Positions 17,064-25,026 of a stretch of 64,000 nucleotides of DNA are shown here, piece after piece. The notes below the pieces were generated by a model. The model saw only the letters and a list, made by a program, of their open reading frames with translations, did not search any database and was not told where the DNA came from. This DNA is from Marinobacter lipolyticus SM19. GTDB lineage: Bacteria; Pseudomonadota; Gammaproteobacteria; Pseudomonadales; Oleiphilaceae. Numbering within the stretch: position 1 is the first letter of the stretch; every line of letters begins with the position of its first letter. The stretch covers positions 1,277,012 to 1,341,011 of the forward strand of contig NZ_KE007306.1 of the NCBI RefSeq assembly GCF_000397065.2, written 5' to 3'. The position numbers and the translations under genes were made by a program.

Positions 17064-18335
17064 TCACTCCGCAAATCGTCCAGGTCGGAAGGCATCCAGG
17101 CAAACCGCGGGTTCCTCTCCATCGATCACCTGAGCGATTACAGCCGCACTGCCGGCCGACAGGGTCCAGCCGAAGGTGCCGTGGCCGGTATTGAGGTACA
17201 GGTTGTCTCTCGGCCCCCGTCCGATGATGGCAGGGCCGTCCGGTGTCATGGGGCGGAAGCCGGTCCAGCTCTCGGCGGCATTCAGGTCGGCACATCCCGG
17301 GAATCTGGATTCCACGGATTTGCGGATTGTCGCCAGTCTGGCCTCGGGGATGTCGCGATTGAAATCTGTCAGCTCCACGAACCCGGTAGCGCGCAGACGG
17401 TTGCCCAGGCGGGTGGAGACGACTTTGAAGTTGTCATCGTGGATGGTGGAAGCCGGGGCGTGGTCAGGGTCTTTCAGTGGTACGGTAAGGCTATAACCCT
17501 TGACCGGGTATATCGGCAAATCGAGTCCCAATGGCTTTACCAGATGGTTTGACCAACAGCCGGCACAGATCACGAAGGCGTCAGCCTCTAGGGTTTCCAG
17601 TAAGCCGCCCTCTCTGCGCAGGGTGATGGCGCTGACCTTGTGGTCACCGGCAACCAGGTCTTCCGCTTCCACGTTATAGCGGATCGTCACGCCGTTTGCT
17701 TCGCAGGCTTTCGCCAGCTCCCGGGAAAACAAATGGCAGTCGCCGGTGCCGTCTGTTTCGTAGCTCAAAGCGCCATACAGGGGACCATCCCCTGTCATAC
17801 CGGGCTCCGTCTCCCGGACCTGATCCGGGGTCAGAAGGCGGGAAGGTATTCCAAGCTCAGTCAGCAGGTCGTGGGTCGCCCGGTAGCCTTCCAGTGCTTC
17901 GGGTGTGCTGGCCAGATGGAGTAAGCCCTGGTGGGCGCCATCGAAAGCCAGGTTTAGCTCCTTTTCCAGTGCCAGGAAGCGCTCCCGGCTAAGGGTGCCC
18001 AATCGCAACATGGCACGCCGGTTCAAACCAAACAGGCCTGGGGACCAGGCGTAACGCAGGGTGGCGAACATGAACTTGAGAGTTTCCACAGAGGGTGGCA
18101 CCCGCAATTTCAGGGGGCCGTCCTGTTTGAATAGCCAGGGCAGCGCCTTGAACACCATAGCTGGGTCAGCCCACGGATAGACCACACCATAAGAACGCTG
18201 GGCAGCGTTGCCCTTACTGGTTTCGTTTCCGGCAATTGCGTGGCGCTCCAACACGGTAACCTGATGGCCCCTGCGATTCAGTTCATGGGCTGTGGTCATA
18301 CCCACTACGCCGCCACCAACAACAACTATATGCAT
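17064..18335 (-). CDS. dadA: D-amino acid dehydrogenase (FAD-dependent, DadA family)
   Basis: 423 residues, as for E. coli DadA (432). The FAD-binding GxGxxG appears right at the start (HIVVVGGGVVGMTTAHELNR), and the C-terminal TGHGTFGWTLSAGSA is the DAO-family flavin-contacting end. DadA oxidises D-amino acids (chiefly D-alanine) to 2-oxoacids at the inner membrane, passing electrons to quinone. I chose the second Met (18335) because TGGAGAGG precedes it; an ATG at 18347 adds MERR. It lies downstream of the PPK2-like gene in the same direction with a spacer of only 17 bases, so they are probably co-transcribed. An alanine racemase gene, the common partner, is not in the window. Confidence 0.85.
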   Translation of the reverse strand: MHIVVVGGGVVGMTTAHELNRRGHQVTVLERHAIAGNETSKGNAAQRSYGVVYPWADPAMVFKALPWLFKQDGPLKLRVPPSVETLKFMFATLRYAWSPGLFGLNRRAMLRLGTLSRERFLALEKELNLAFDGAHQGLLHLASTPEALEGYRATHDLLTELGIPSRLLTPDQVRETEPGMTGDGPLYGALSYETDGTGDCHLFSRELAKACEANGVTIRYNVEAEDLVAGDHKVSAITLRREGGLLETLEADAFVICAGCWSNHLVKPLGLDLPIYPVKGYSLTVPLKDPDHAPASTIHDDNFKVVSTRLGNRLRATGFVELTDFNRDIPEARLATIRKSVESRFPGCADLNAAESWTGFRPMTPDGPAIIGRGPRDNLYLNTGHGTFGWTLSAGSAAVIAQVIDGEEPAVCLDAFRPGRFAE

Positions 18336-18352
18336 GCGCCTCTCCATTTTGT

Positions 18353-19186
18353 TTATTTCACGCCATTCCTGGCCAACAGGCGTCTGTACTCTGCAAGCAC
18401 GCCCTCGTCTTCCTGCGGATACTCCGGCGCCAGCTTCTGTAACAGCTCAGCCAGCAATGCCGCCACTATTGCCCGGGCCTGTGGTTTTCGATCCCCGGGG
18501 ACGATAAACCAGGGTGCGTCCTCTGTGTGGGTGGCTGCCAGGGCCTCTTCAGCATACGCCTCGTACTGGTGACGCTTCTCCCAACCCTCAATATCGGACC
18601 GATCAAATTTCCAACGCTTGCGGGGCTTGTCGAGACGCTTGAGCAGGCGCTCACGATGTTCATCCTCAGACAGGTTCAGCCAGATCTTGATCAGTGTGGT
18701 GCCTTCATCCACCAGATGGCTCTCGAAATTGCGGATGGAACGATAGCGATTCATCCAGTTATAGCTTGCAGGCTGGCGAACCGGCCAAACCCGCTCGGCA
18801 ATCACCGCCTCGTGGTGACTGCGATTAAACGCCACCATTTCACCGAACGCAGGCAGCAGGGGCGTGACCCGCCAGAGAAAATCGTGACGGGCTTCAGCGC
18901 CCCGGGGACGACTGAACGACCAGGCATGAAATCCGGCGGGGTCCGCGTAGGTGGCCAGGGTCCGGATCAAGCTATCTTTGCCACTGGTATCCGGCCCATG
19001 CACAACCAACAATACAGCTCTGGCCTGGTTCGCCCACAACCGGCGCTGGTACTCGCCGATCTTTTCCAGACTGGCTTCCAGCCCAGGCAGTGAAGCGCCA
19101 TCCTCCAGTAACGTCGGATAATCCCGGAACCGGGGTTTCGCCGGGTCAAACAGGAAGGAGCGGGCAAACGCCGATCGTGTCATCAA
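18353..19186 (-). CDS. Polyphosphate kinase 2 (PPK2) family protein
   Basis: 277 residues, a single PPK2 domain. The Walker A-like segment is HGPDTSGKDSLIRT at 63-76, and further PPK2 blocks are SFSRPRGAEARHDFLWR (about 96), NRSHHEAVIAERVWP (about 124) and KIWLNLSEDEHRERLLKR (about 171). PPK2 enzymes use polyphosphate to phosphorylate nucleotides or the reverse; the Asp after GK and the short single-domain form fit the class that regenerates NDPs/NTPs. A second Met at residue 2 gives equal support for the start. Upstream of dadA in what looks like one operon; divergent from tatD. Confidence 0.87.
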   Translation of the reverse strand: MMTRSAFARSFLFDPAKPRFRDYPTLLEDGASLPGLEASLEKIGEYQRRLWANQARAVLLVVHGPDTSGKDSLIRTLATYADPAGFHAWSFSRPRGAEARHDFLWRVTPLLPAFGEMVAFNRSHHEAVIAERVWPVRQPASYNWMNRYRSIRNFESHLVDEGTTLIKIWLNLSEDEHRERLLKRLDKPRKRWKFDRSDIEGWEKRHQYEAYAEEALAATHTEDAPWFIVPGDRKPQARAIVAALLAELLQKLAPEYPQEDEGVLAEYRRLLARNGVK

Positions 19187-19312
19187 GATGCTCCGAGTAA
19201 CAGCCTATCAAAGCTATACAGGTCAACAATCGCACAAGCTGGTAAACTGACCTGATCAAACTTTCAGAATAGCAGCCAAATTCCTGGATGCGATGGAGTG
19301 TAGTACCTGGCA

Positions 19313-20134
19313 ATGAGTAAAAAACGTCGCGAGATTCCCGTATTTGATCATCCGATCATCGAAACCCACTGCCATCTGGATTACCTGAAGGACCGGCCTC
19401 TGGACGACATCCTTGAGCAGGCACAGCAGGTCAATATCGAGAAAGTGATCACCATTGCGGTGTCCCCGGACAACCTTGCCCGGGTCCGCGAGCTCAGTCA
19501 GATTGCCCCGTGGGTCTACGGCACACAGGGTATCCACCCCCATGATGCTGAAAGCTACTGCGATGAGGTGGAAGCGGAAATCCGTGCCCATGCCGGGGAC
19601 GAGAAGATCGTCGCCGTCGGCGAAATCGGACTGGACTATTTCTACGACAACGCCGACAGGGAAGTTCAGCGGCAGGTGTTCCGGCGCCAGCTCCAGATCG
19701 CCTGCGACACCAACCGCCCGGTGGTCATCCACAGCCGTGAAGCGGATGACGACACCATTGCCATCCTTGGCGAATTCGAAGACACCCTGACCCGGCGTGG
19801 CGTGATTCACAGCTTCACTTCCGGGCCAGGGCTCGCCCGATACGCCCTGGATCAGGGCTGGTGCCTGGGATTTAATGGCATTACCACCTTCAATAAGGCG
19901 GAAAATGTGCGGGACATCGTTCGCATGGCGCCCATTGAGCAAATCCTGCTGGAAACCGATGCGCCGTTCCTGACGCCGGTGCCCTACCGTGGACGTGAGA
20001 ACGCGCCGTTTTACCTCCCGTTTGTAGCGGAGAAAATCGCCGAAGTGAAAGAGTTGCCGCTTTCGGAGGTACTTGCACACACCTATCGTAATAGTTTGAG
20101 GACGTTCTTTCCCGACTTGAATCAGGCCAGCTGA
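19313..20134 (+). CDS. TatD family metal-dependent hydrolase
   Basis: 273 residues with the metal-binding set of the TatD family: THCHLD near the N terminus, GTQGIHPHDA, VGEIGLDYFYD, VVIHSREADDD and ETDAPFLTP. TatD proteins are Mg-dependent 3'-5' exonucleases/DNases in the amidohydrolase superfamily. The C terminus PFYLPFVAEKIAEVKELP is typical. The MSKKRREIP start has only a weak ribosome site. The Na/Pi transporter gene follows after 33 bases, probably in the same transcript. Confidence 0.9.
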   Translation: MSKKRREIPVFDHPIIETHCHLDYLKDRPLDDILEQAQQVNIEKVITIAVSPDNLARVRELSQIAPWVYGTQGIHPHDAESYCDEVEAEIRAHAGDEKIVAVGEIGLDYFYDNADREVQRQVFRRQLQIACDTNRPVVIHSREADDDTIAILGEFEDTLTRRGVIHSFTSGPGLARYALDQGWCLGFNGITTFNKAENVRDIVRMAPIEQILLETDAPFLTPVPYRGRENAPFYLPFVAEKIAEVKELPLSEVLAHTYRNSLRTFFPDLNQAS

Positions 20135-20167
20135 CACCTCGCGGCTTATCCCGTCCAAAGGAGCTGA

Positions 20168-21736
20168 GTGGCCATGGAACTGATGTTTACCGCGCTTGGT
20201 GGACTGGCACTCTTCCTGCTCGCCATGCAGATGATGACTGACGGCCTGAAAGGGTTTGCCGGCCAGCAACTCAGGCACTTGCTGGGTCATTGGACACGCA
20301 CCCCGTTACGCGGCCTTGGCGCGGGGCTGCTCATCACCGGCATTGTGCAGTCATCCAGCGCAGTGACGGTCGCCACCATCGGGTTCGTCAATGCCGGACT
20401 GCTCAATCTGGGGCAGGCACTGGGTGTGATCTTTGGTGCCAATGTTGGCACAACCATGACCGGCTGGCTGGTCAGTCTGGTGGGTTTTGGCTTCAGAATT
20501 GAGGCCTTTGCCTTACCGATTCTGGCTGTTGGTGTGGCCTTCAAACTGATTTCCTCACAACACAGGACCCGCTCCCTGGGCCAGGCACTGACGGGGTTTG
20601 CGCTGTTTTTCCTGGGCTTGTCGTTACTGAAGGACGCACTGGGTGGTTTTACCGATGGCCTGGAGAACGGCGCATTACTGGCCAGTGACTATCATTGGCT
20701 GGTCTTTGTGGTCATCGGGTTCATTGCCACCGTACTGACCCAATCCTCCAGTGCGGCACTGGCGGTCATTCTGACCGCCGCTGCAAGCCAGTTATTGTCA
20801 CTGGACGACGCCGCGGCTGCTGTCATCGGCGCCAACCTGGGCACCACCTCAACCGCCGCCCTATCCGTTATCAGGGCCACCGCCAATGCCAAGCGGCTGG
20901 CAGTCGGACACATCCTGTTCAACGGTGTGACCGCGCTGATTGCCATGATCATCCTGCCCATCATGCTCTGGTTTGTGGCTGTCCTGGCAGAGCTCCTGAA
21001 CCTTGAAGCCAACGCCGCCGTGTCTCTCGCTCTGTTCCACACTCTGTTCAATGTGCTGGGCGCGGTCATTGTGCTGCCCTTTGTGCCACAAATAACTCGA
21101 CTGCTGGGACGATTTTTCCGCAGCGTTGAGGAAGACAGCGCACGCCCCCGGCATCTGGACGATACCCTGACATCCACGCCAGACCTGGCGGTGGCGGCGG
21201 TGAACGCGGAAATTCATCGTCTGCGAGAACTGGTTTACGGCGTCGTCCGCGCGGCGCTGGATCGTGAAGGCCTGCAGGCAGCCCAACTCGAACCCAAAAC
21301 CGAGGCCATCAGCAGGCTTAATCTGGCAATCTACGACTATATAATGCGCTTGCGCGGTGAATCCATGTCGCAACCACTGGTGGAGGAACTGACGCGATGT
21401 GTGCGACGGTGCCGCTATCTTGAAGAGGTAACCCGACTGGCACCCAACATTGTGGAACTGAAGATTACAACGATGCAGTTACAGCATGCCCGCCTCACGG
21501 AAGATCTTGAACGTTACATTGCGAGCATTCGACAACTCGTGGCGGAGGACAGCAGCCTAACCAACATGTCGGTCCCTCTCGAAACCTGCTACCAGGCGCT
21601 GAAATCCGACGTACTGACGATGGCGGTACGACAAGGTCTGTCCGTAGAGAACTCCAGTCGGATGCTTGATGTCCTGAGCGCCGTAAAGCGCCTCACCAGC
21701 CAGTGGGTTAAATCATCTCCTCCACTACCCGAGTGA
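20168..21736 (+). CDS. Na/Pi cotransporter family protein with PhoU-like tail
   Basis: 522 residues (GTG start; an in-frame ATG at 20174 gives 520). The membrane half contains the two inverted QSSSA repeats of the NptA/PhoT-like family: IVQSSSAVTVATIGFVNAG (about residue 59) and LTQSSSAALAVILTAA (about 190), each forming half of the phosphate/Na+ site. From about residue 330 a soluble helical PhoU-like domain follows. It should import phosphate with Na+ in the inner membrane. AAAGGAG lies 4 bases before the GTG and 10 before the ATG, so either start is possible. The last 12 bases overlap the end of lysO on the other strand. Confidence 0.88.
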   Translation: MAMELMFTALGGLALFLLAMQMMTDGLKGFAGQQLRHLLGHWTRTPLRGLGAGLLITGIVQSSSAVTVATIGFVNAGLLNLGQALGVIFGANVGTTMTGWLVSLVGFGFRIEAFALPILAVGVAFKLISSQHRTRSLGQALTGFALFFLGLSLLKDALGGFTDGLENGALLASDYHWLVFVVIGFIATVLTQSSSAALAVILTAAASQLLSLDDAAAAVIGANLGTTSTAALSVIRATANAKRLAVGHILFNGVTALIAMIILPIMLWFVAVLAELLNLEANAAVSLALFHTLFNVLGAVIVLPFVPQITRLLGRFFRSVEEDSARPRHLDDTLTSTPDLAVAAVNAEIHRLRELVYGVVRAALDREGLQAAQLEPKTEAISRLNLAIYDYIMRLRGESMSQPLVEELTRCVRRCRYLEEVTRLAPNIVELKITTMQLQHARLTEDLERYIASIRQLVAEDSSLTNMSVPLETCYQALKSDVLTMAVRQGLSVENSSRMLDVLSAVKRLTSQWVKSSPPLPE

Positions 21737-22633
21737 TAGAAATACACCCATCAGCACCGGAGACAGGAATGACAGCACAAAGCCAGAAGCAATCGCCACC
21801 GGAACACAAGTCAGCCCACCACTGCTGCGTATGACCGGAAGCGTAAAATCCATGGCGGTGGCACCACCGTAGCCAATGGCCATGGCAGGGCGCCGGGCAA
21901 TCAGTAACGGAATAATCGCCAGGGCGATGATTTCCCGGATCACGTCGTTGAGGAAAGCCACCCCGCCCCAGGCCGGTCCCAGGGCATCGCCGACGACAAT
22001 GCCCGATAGCGAATACCAACCGAAGCCGGAAGCCAGCGCCAGGGACTCATGCCAGGCCAGGTCCAGCCAGGGCGCCAGCACCAACCCGGCCAACAACGAA
22101 CTGCTGGCCATGGCCAGAGCGATACCCAGCCCCTGCCGGTTCATCAGCAACTTGCGCAGCGACAATCCGGCATTGCGCAACTGAAGCCCGATCAGATACA
22201 GAAGCAGCATCAGCGACCAGGTCGCCAGATCTTCCGCCATGGGCAGGTTGGGCAGTACAAAATAGCCTGCCAATACACCAATGGCAACGGCCGCCAGGGG
22301 CTTCAGACCTGCCAGGAACAAACGCCGATAGCCGGGCCGGGATGAAAACCCCTCAGCCGCCACATTCATAGGCTGCCAACGGTGAAAAATCCACAGGCCA
22401 GCCATATTCGCCAGCAACAGCACTATCACCAGCGCAGTCACCTGGATGGCCATGTTACCCAGTTGGAGGGCAAGCCCCTCCATCTGCCCCAGACCAAGCC
22501 CCAGCAGTGCAAGGATAAAGTACACCAGGCCTTCCACGGTGTAGTGAATTGCCGTCATCAGTGGACGGTTTTCCAAAGGCAGGGCAAAACCCAGAAACAA
22601 CGGGGCAAGAATCAGCAAAGCGCCGGTTAGCAT
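21725..22633 (-). CDS. lysO: Lysine exporter LysO family protein (DUF340)
   Basis: 302 residues, against 299 in E. coli LysO (YbjE). Eight or more hydrophobic segments, with the family block SGFGWYSLSGIVVGDALGPA at about 210-229 and a second one, GYGGATAMDFTLPVI, near residue 259. LysO exports L-lysine and thialysine. The MLTGALLILAPLFLGFALP start was picked by family length; the frame is open 93 codons further upstream with no similarity. Regulation of lysO by lysine is known in E. coli; I did not see a clear lysine riboswitch here. Confidence 0.83.
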   Translation of the reverse strand: MLTGALLILAPLFLGFALPLENRPLMTAIHYTVEGLVYFILALLGLGLGQMEGLALQLGNMAIQVTALVIVLLLANMAGLWIFHRWQPMNVAAEGFSSRPGYRRLFLAGLKPLAAVAIGVLAGYFVLPNLPMAEDLATWSLMLLLYLIGLQLRNAGLSLRKLLMNRQGLGIALAMASSSLLAGLVLAPWLDLAWHESLALASGFGWYSLSGIVVGDALGPAWGGVAFLNDVIREIIALAIIPLLIARRPAMAIGYGGATAMDFTLPVIRSSGGLTCVPVAIASGFVLSFLSPVLMGVFLSLG

Positions 22634-22664
22634 GTCGTCCTCGGAACAGGAAGAATGGAGGGGG

Positions 22665-23045
22665 TCAGCCGATAGGCTCGTACTGATCGGGGTCAAACAG
22701 GCAGCTGCCATCACTGGCCGTTCTGTCTGTGCGAATGGTGCGGGCAAGACGCTGAGCCGGAACCGACCAAACCACGTGGTCTTCCGGTCGTGGTTGATAA
22801 TCGCTTTCGAGCAGTGCCCCGGCAACCGCACGAAGCACAGCTTCGGCCTGGCCGATGCTGCGATATGGCCCCTGACAACGATGCTTTTCCGGTTGACCAG
22901 ACTGAGTGCCACTCAGGGCAACCAGTGCCCATATCTCTTCACCCACAGGCCTGACAAACAGCTCCACTCGCCTGCCATCACGGACCAGAACCAACGCCCG
23001 CAGGGGACCACGACCATGAAAATAATGCAGCTTCACGCTACCCAC
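22665..23045 (-). CDS. Hypothetical protein
   Basis: 126 residues from a GTG; a second GTG three codons later (23036) has the better-spaced GGTGG. Rich in Arg and Val, no signal peptide or membrane segment. I do not recognise a family. The spacing of 9 bases from the DUF2288 gene upstream suggests translational coupling, so the two small proteins may work together. A following gene, lysO, is 31 bases away in the same direction, so all three could be one operon. Confidence 0.65.
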   Translation of the reverse strand: MGSVKLHYFHGRGPLRALVLVRDGRRVELFVRPVGEEIWALVALSGTQSGQPEKHRCQGPYRSIGQAEAVLRAVAGALLESDYQPRPEDHVVWSVPAQRLARTIRTDRTASDGSCLFDPDQYEPIG

Positions 23046-23054
23046 CCGGATTGG

Positions 23055-23375
23055 TCAGTGAAGATCATTACTGGGTCGGTCCTGAACCAACACCCACGGC
23101 GCCACAACCACGGCCCAGAGTTCGGCATTGCGATCATACCAGGCCTGCGCCATATCCGGCGGCACATCCCCGATCCTGTTTTCTTTCATCCAATGCTCGA
23201 AGCGCTCCTTGTTGTCGGCGGCAAGTTCCGCGGCAACATCCAGCAAATCCAGGTCGGAGGCAACGCGAACCACATGCCCCCGGGCGTAGTAAGTTTGCAG
23301 GTCATGCCAATTTATCAGGGAGGTTTCCAGGTTCAGTTTGGTAAGCAATTCATCCCGGGAAATATCGGCAGGCAT
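23055..23375 (-). CDS. DUF2288 family protein
   Basis: 106 residues. The block ELLTKLNLETSLINWHDLQT, then YYARGHVVRVASDLDLLDVA, is the DUF2288 signature as I remember it. These are small cytoplasmic proteins of gammaproteobacteria and cyanobacteria with no known function. GGAGATGTACC places a ribosome site 7 bases before the ATG. It heads a probable small operon with the hypothetical gene and lysO. Confidence 0.8.
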   Translation of the reverse strand: MPADISRDELLTKLNLETSLINWHDLQTYYARGHVVRVASDLDLLDVAAELAADNKERFEHWMKENRIGDVPPDMAQAWYDRNAELWAVVVAPWVLVQDRPSNDLH

Positions 23376-23473
23376 GGTACATCTCCAGAAGGTGCCAGAT
23401 TGACGGAAGAGTCTACCAGCTTACCGGAATTTGCCTCTTCAGACAGCTCCCCAAGTCCGGATCTGCCTTTATG

Positions 23474-23872
23474 TCAGTCTTCCATTCTTGCCCAGATGCT
23501 ACGGATCTGGTCTGCCAGACTCATGGGGTCGAAAGGCTTGGGAATAACATCTATCGCTCCCAGCTTCTTGTAGTATGCCACCTCATCGCTCTGAACTTTC
23601 GCGGTCATAAAGATGACGGGGGTATCCGCCAGGTCGGGAATCCCCATAAGAGCCTCAAATGTTGACGGGCCGTCCATCCCCGGCATCATGACGTCCAGCA
23701 GGATGAGATCCGGGGCGAAGTCAGGTGCTTCTTGCAGAGCCTGCTGCCCCGAACCGCAACTCCTGAGGGTAAAACCTCCCACAGACTCCAGGGCCAACTC
23801 CGCAACTGCCCGAATATCCTCTTCGTCTTCGACATACAGAATTTTCTGCAGTGCTGCGCAGTTCCTAGTCAT
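23474..23872 (-). CDS. Single-domain response regulator (REC only)
   Basis: 132 residues: one receiver domain and no output domain. Acidic pocket EDEED at 15-19, phospho-acceptor Asp60 in LILLDVMMPGMDG, Thr in IFMTAK and Lys in PKPF are all present, so it should be phosphorylatable. The ATG at 23872 overlaps the stop of the REC-HDOD gene by 8 bases; an ATG six codons earlier is possible. It is the last gene of the operon with the GGDEF and HDOD proteins and probably shuttles phosphate or acts like CheY/Spo0F. It could be served by the three kinases encoded just across the promoter. Confidence 0.88.
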   Translation of the reverse strand: MTRNCAALQKILYVEDEEDIRAVAELALESVGGFTLRSCGSGQQALQEAPDFAPDLILLDVMMPGMDGPSTFEALMGIPDLADTPVIFMTAKVQSDEVAYYKKLGAIDVIPKPFDPMSLADQIRSIWARMED

Positions 23873-25010
23873 CCCCACGTCCTTTCTCATCGTGATCCAA
23901 CCCCAGCCGTCGTATCAGTCTCTGGCACTCTGGAGACCTTTGCTCGCCTCGTGCCCGAAGGGCTGCGGCACGCATGACCAGAGCCGATTCGCTGGTCGTG
24001 TCCCTGGTAAGCATATGAACCGCCCCTACCAGGTTCCGCAACTGAATCGGCAGACGCCATTGCACTTTCAGCCGGTTGCCATAGGCCTGAGGCCACTTCT
24101 GCAGTGCAGTCTCAATCTGTTCGTCCACGAGCTTCCCACCACCGTCTACAAATTGCTGCAGAACTTTCAAAACGGCCAGCTCACCAATCCGACTGAGTAA
24201 TCCTGCGCTGTGGAACTCAGACGGATCCAGGCGCAAGTCACCGGCAAGCTGGCGGGCTTCCCTGGCAACGTTTTCAACCATATCCAGAAAATCTTTCGCC
24301 TTCGCCGCCAGCCGTTTATCCTGAAGATGTCCGGACACATCCAGCGACATGGCAAGTGCATGCTGTAATGCCATATCCAGTCCGATGGTTCCAATCGCAT
24401 TGCGGATATTTCCAACGGGCTCGCCGCTTCTCTGAAAAGAGGCACTGTTGGCGACATCCAGAATACGGCTTACCAGTGCCACCTCACCCGACCAAAGTTC
24501 CACAAGACGCACCGGCGAGAGATCCTGTTTCTGGGCCATCAGCTCCAGAACCGACGCAGGGTCAATCGAGGTAGGAAGCTGGATCACCATATCAATCGAA
24601 GCTTCCAGCAACCGATCGAGATCCAGTTCGACATCCCGAGTAATTTTTTCCGGGTTGATCAGGACCGCCAGTTTCTGGCGAACCAGTTCAACGCTGAAAG
24701 GTTTTGTAATGTAGCCATTGATACCGTAATGAGCCGCCGCCACGACGGAGTCGCGATCGGACCTGCCCGAAACCATCAGTAAAGGGGTAATTTCATCTTC
24801 TTTCCTGACCGTTTTCACCAGATCAAGTCCGGAACCGTCCGGCAAATTCCAGTCAATCACCATCAGATCTGCACCGTGCTTCAGCCACTGTTCAGTAGCC
24901 ACACCGAGCTTGTCAGTGACAGAAATGCTGGCGGTCGGATAAACACCTGCGATGATTGTTTCCAGCAGATCCGCCAACAACCTGTCATCTTCGAGAATCA
25001 GTATCTTCAT
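23865..25010 (-). CDS. Response regulator with HDOD output domain
   Basis: 381 residues. Receiver domain at 1-122 with acidic pair EDD at 7-9, phospho-acceptor Asp53 (VIDWNLPDGSG), and Lys in ITKPFS. An HDOD domain follows at about 145-345 (IQLPTSIDPASVLELM start, VSRILDVANSASFQ, NIRNAIGTIGLD). HDOD domains relate to HD phosphohydrolases but usually lack the catalytic metals; they act in signalling, often with c-di-GMP and motility. It follows the GGDEF gene by 16 bases and overlaps the next REC gene, so all three are one operon. Confidence 0.9.
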   Translation of the reverse strand: MKILILEDDRLLADLLETIIAGVYPTASISVTDKLGVATEQWLKHGADLMVIDWNLPDGSGLDLVKTVRKEDEITPLLMVSGRSDRDSVVAAAHYGINGYITKPFSVELVRQKLAVLINPEKITRDVELDLDRLLEASIDMVIQLPTSIDPASVLELMAQKQDLSPVRLVELWSGEVALVSRILDVANSASFQRSGEPVGNIRNAIGTIGLDMALQHALAMSLDVSGHLQDKRLAAKAKDFLDMVENVAREARQLAGDLRLDPSEFHSAGLLSRIGELAVLKVLQQFVDGGGKLVDEQIETALQKWPQAYGNRLKVQWRLPIQLRNLVGAVHMLTRDTTSESALVMRAAALRARGEQRSPECQRLIRRLGLDHDEKGRGDD

Positions 25011-25026
25011 GGGATTTGGTCATTTG

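Noticed and set aside
19256..20290. 344-codon open frame on the - strand
   Set aside because: Antisense to tatD, which has all TatD metal motifs.
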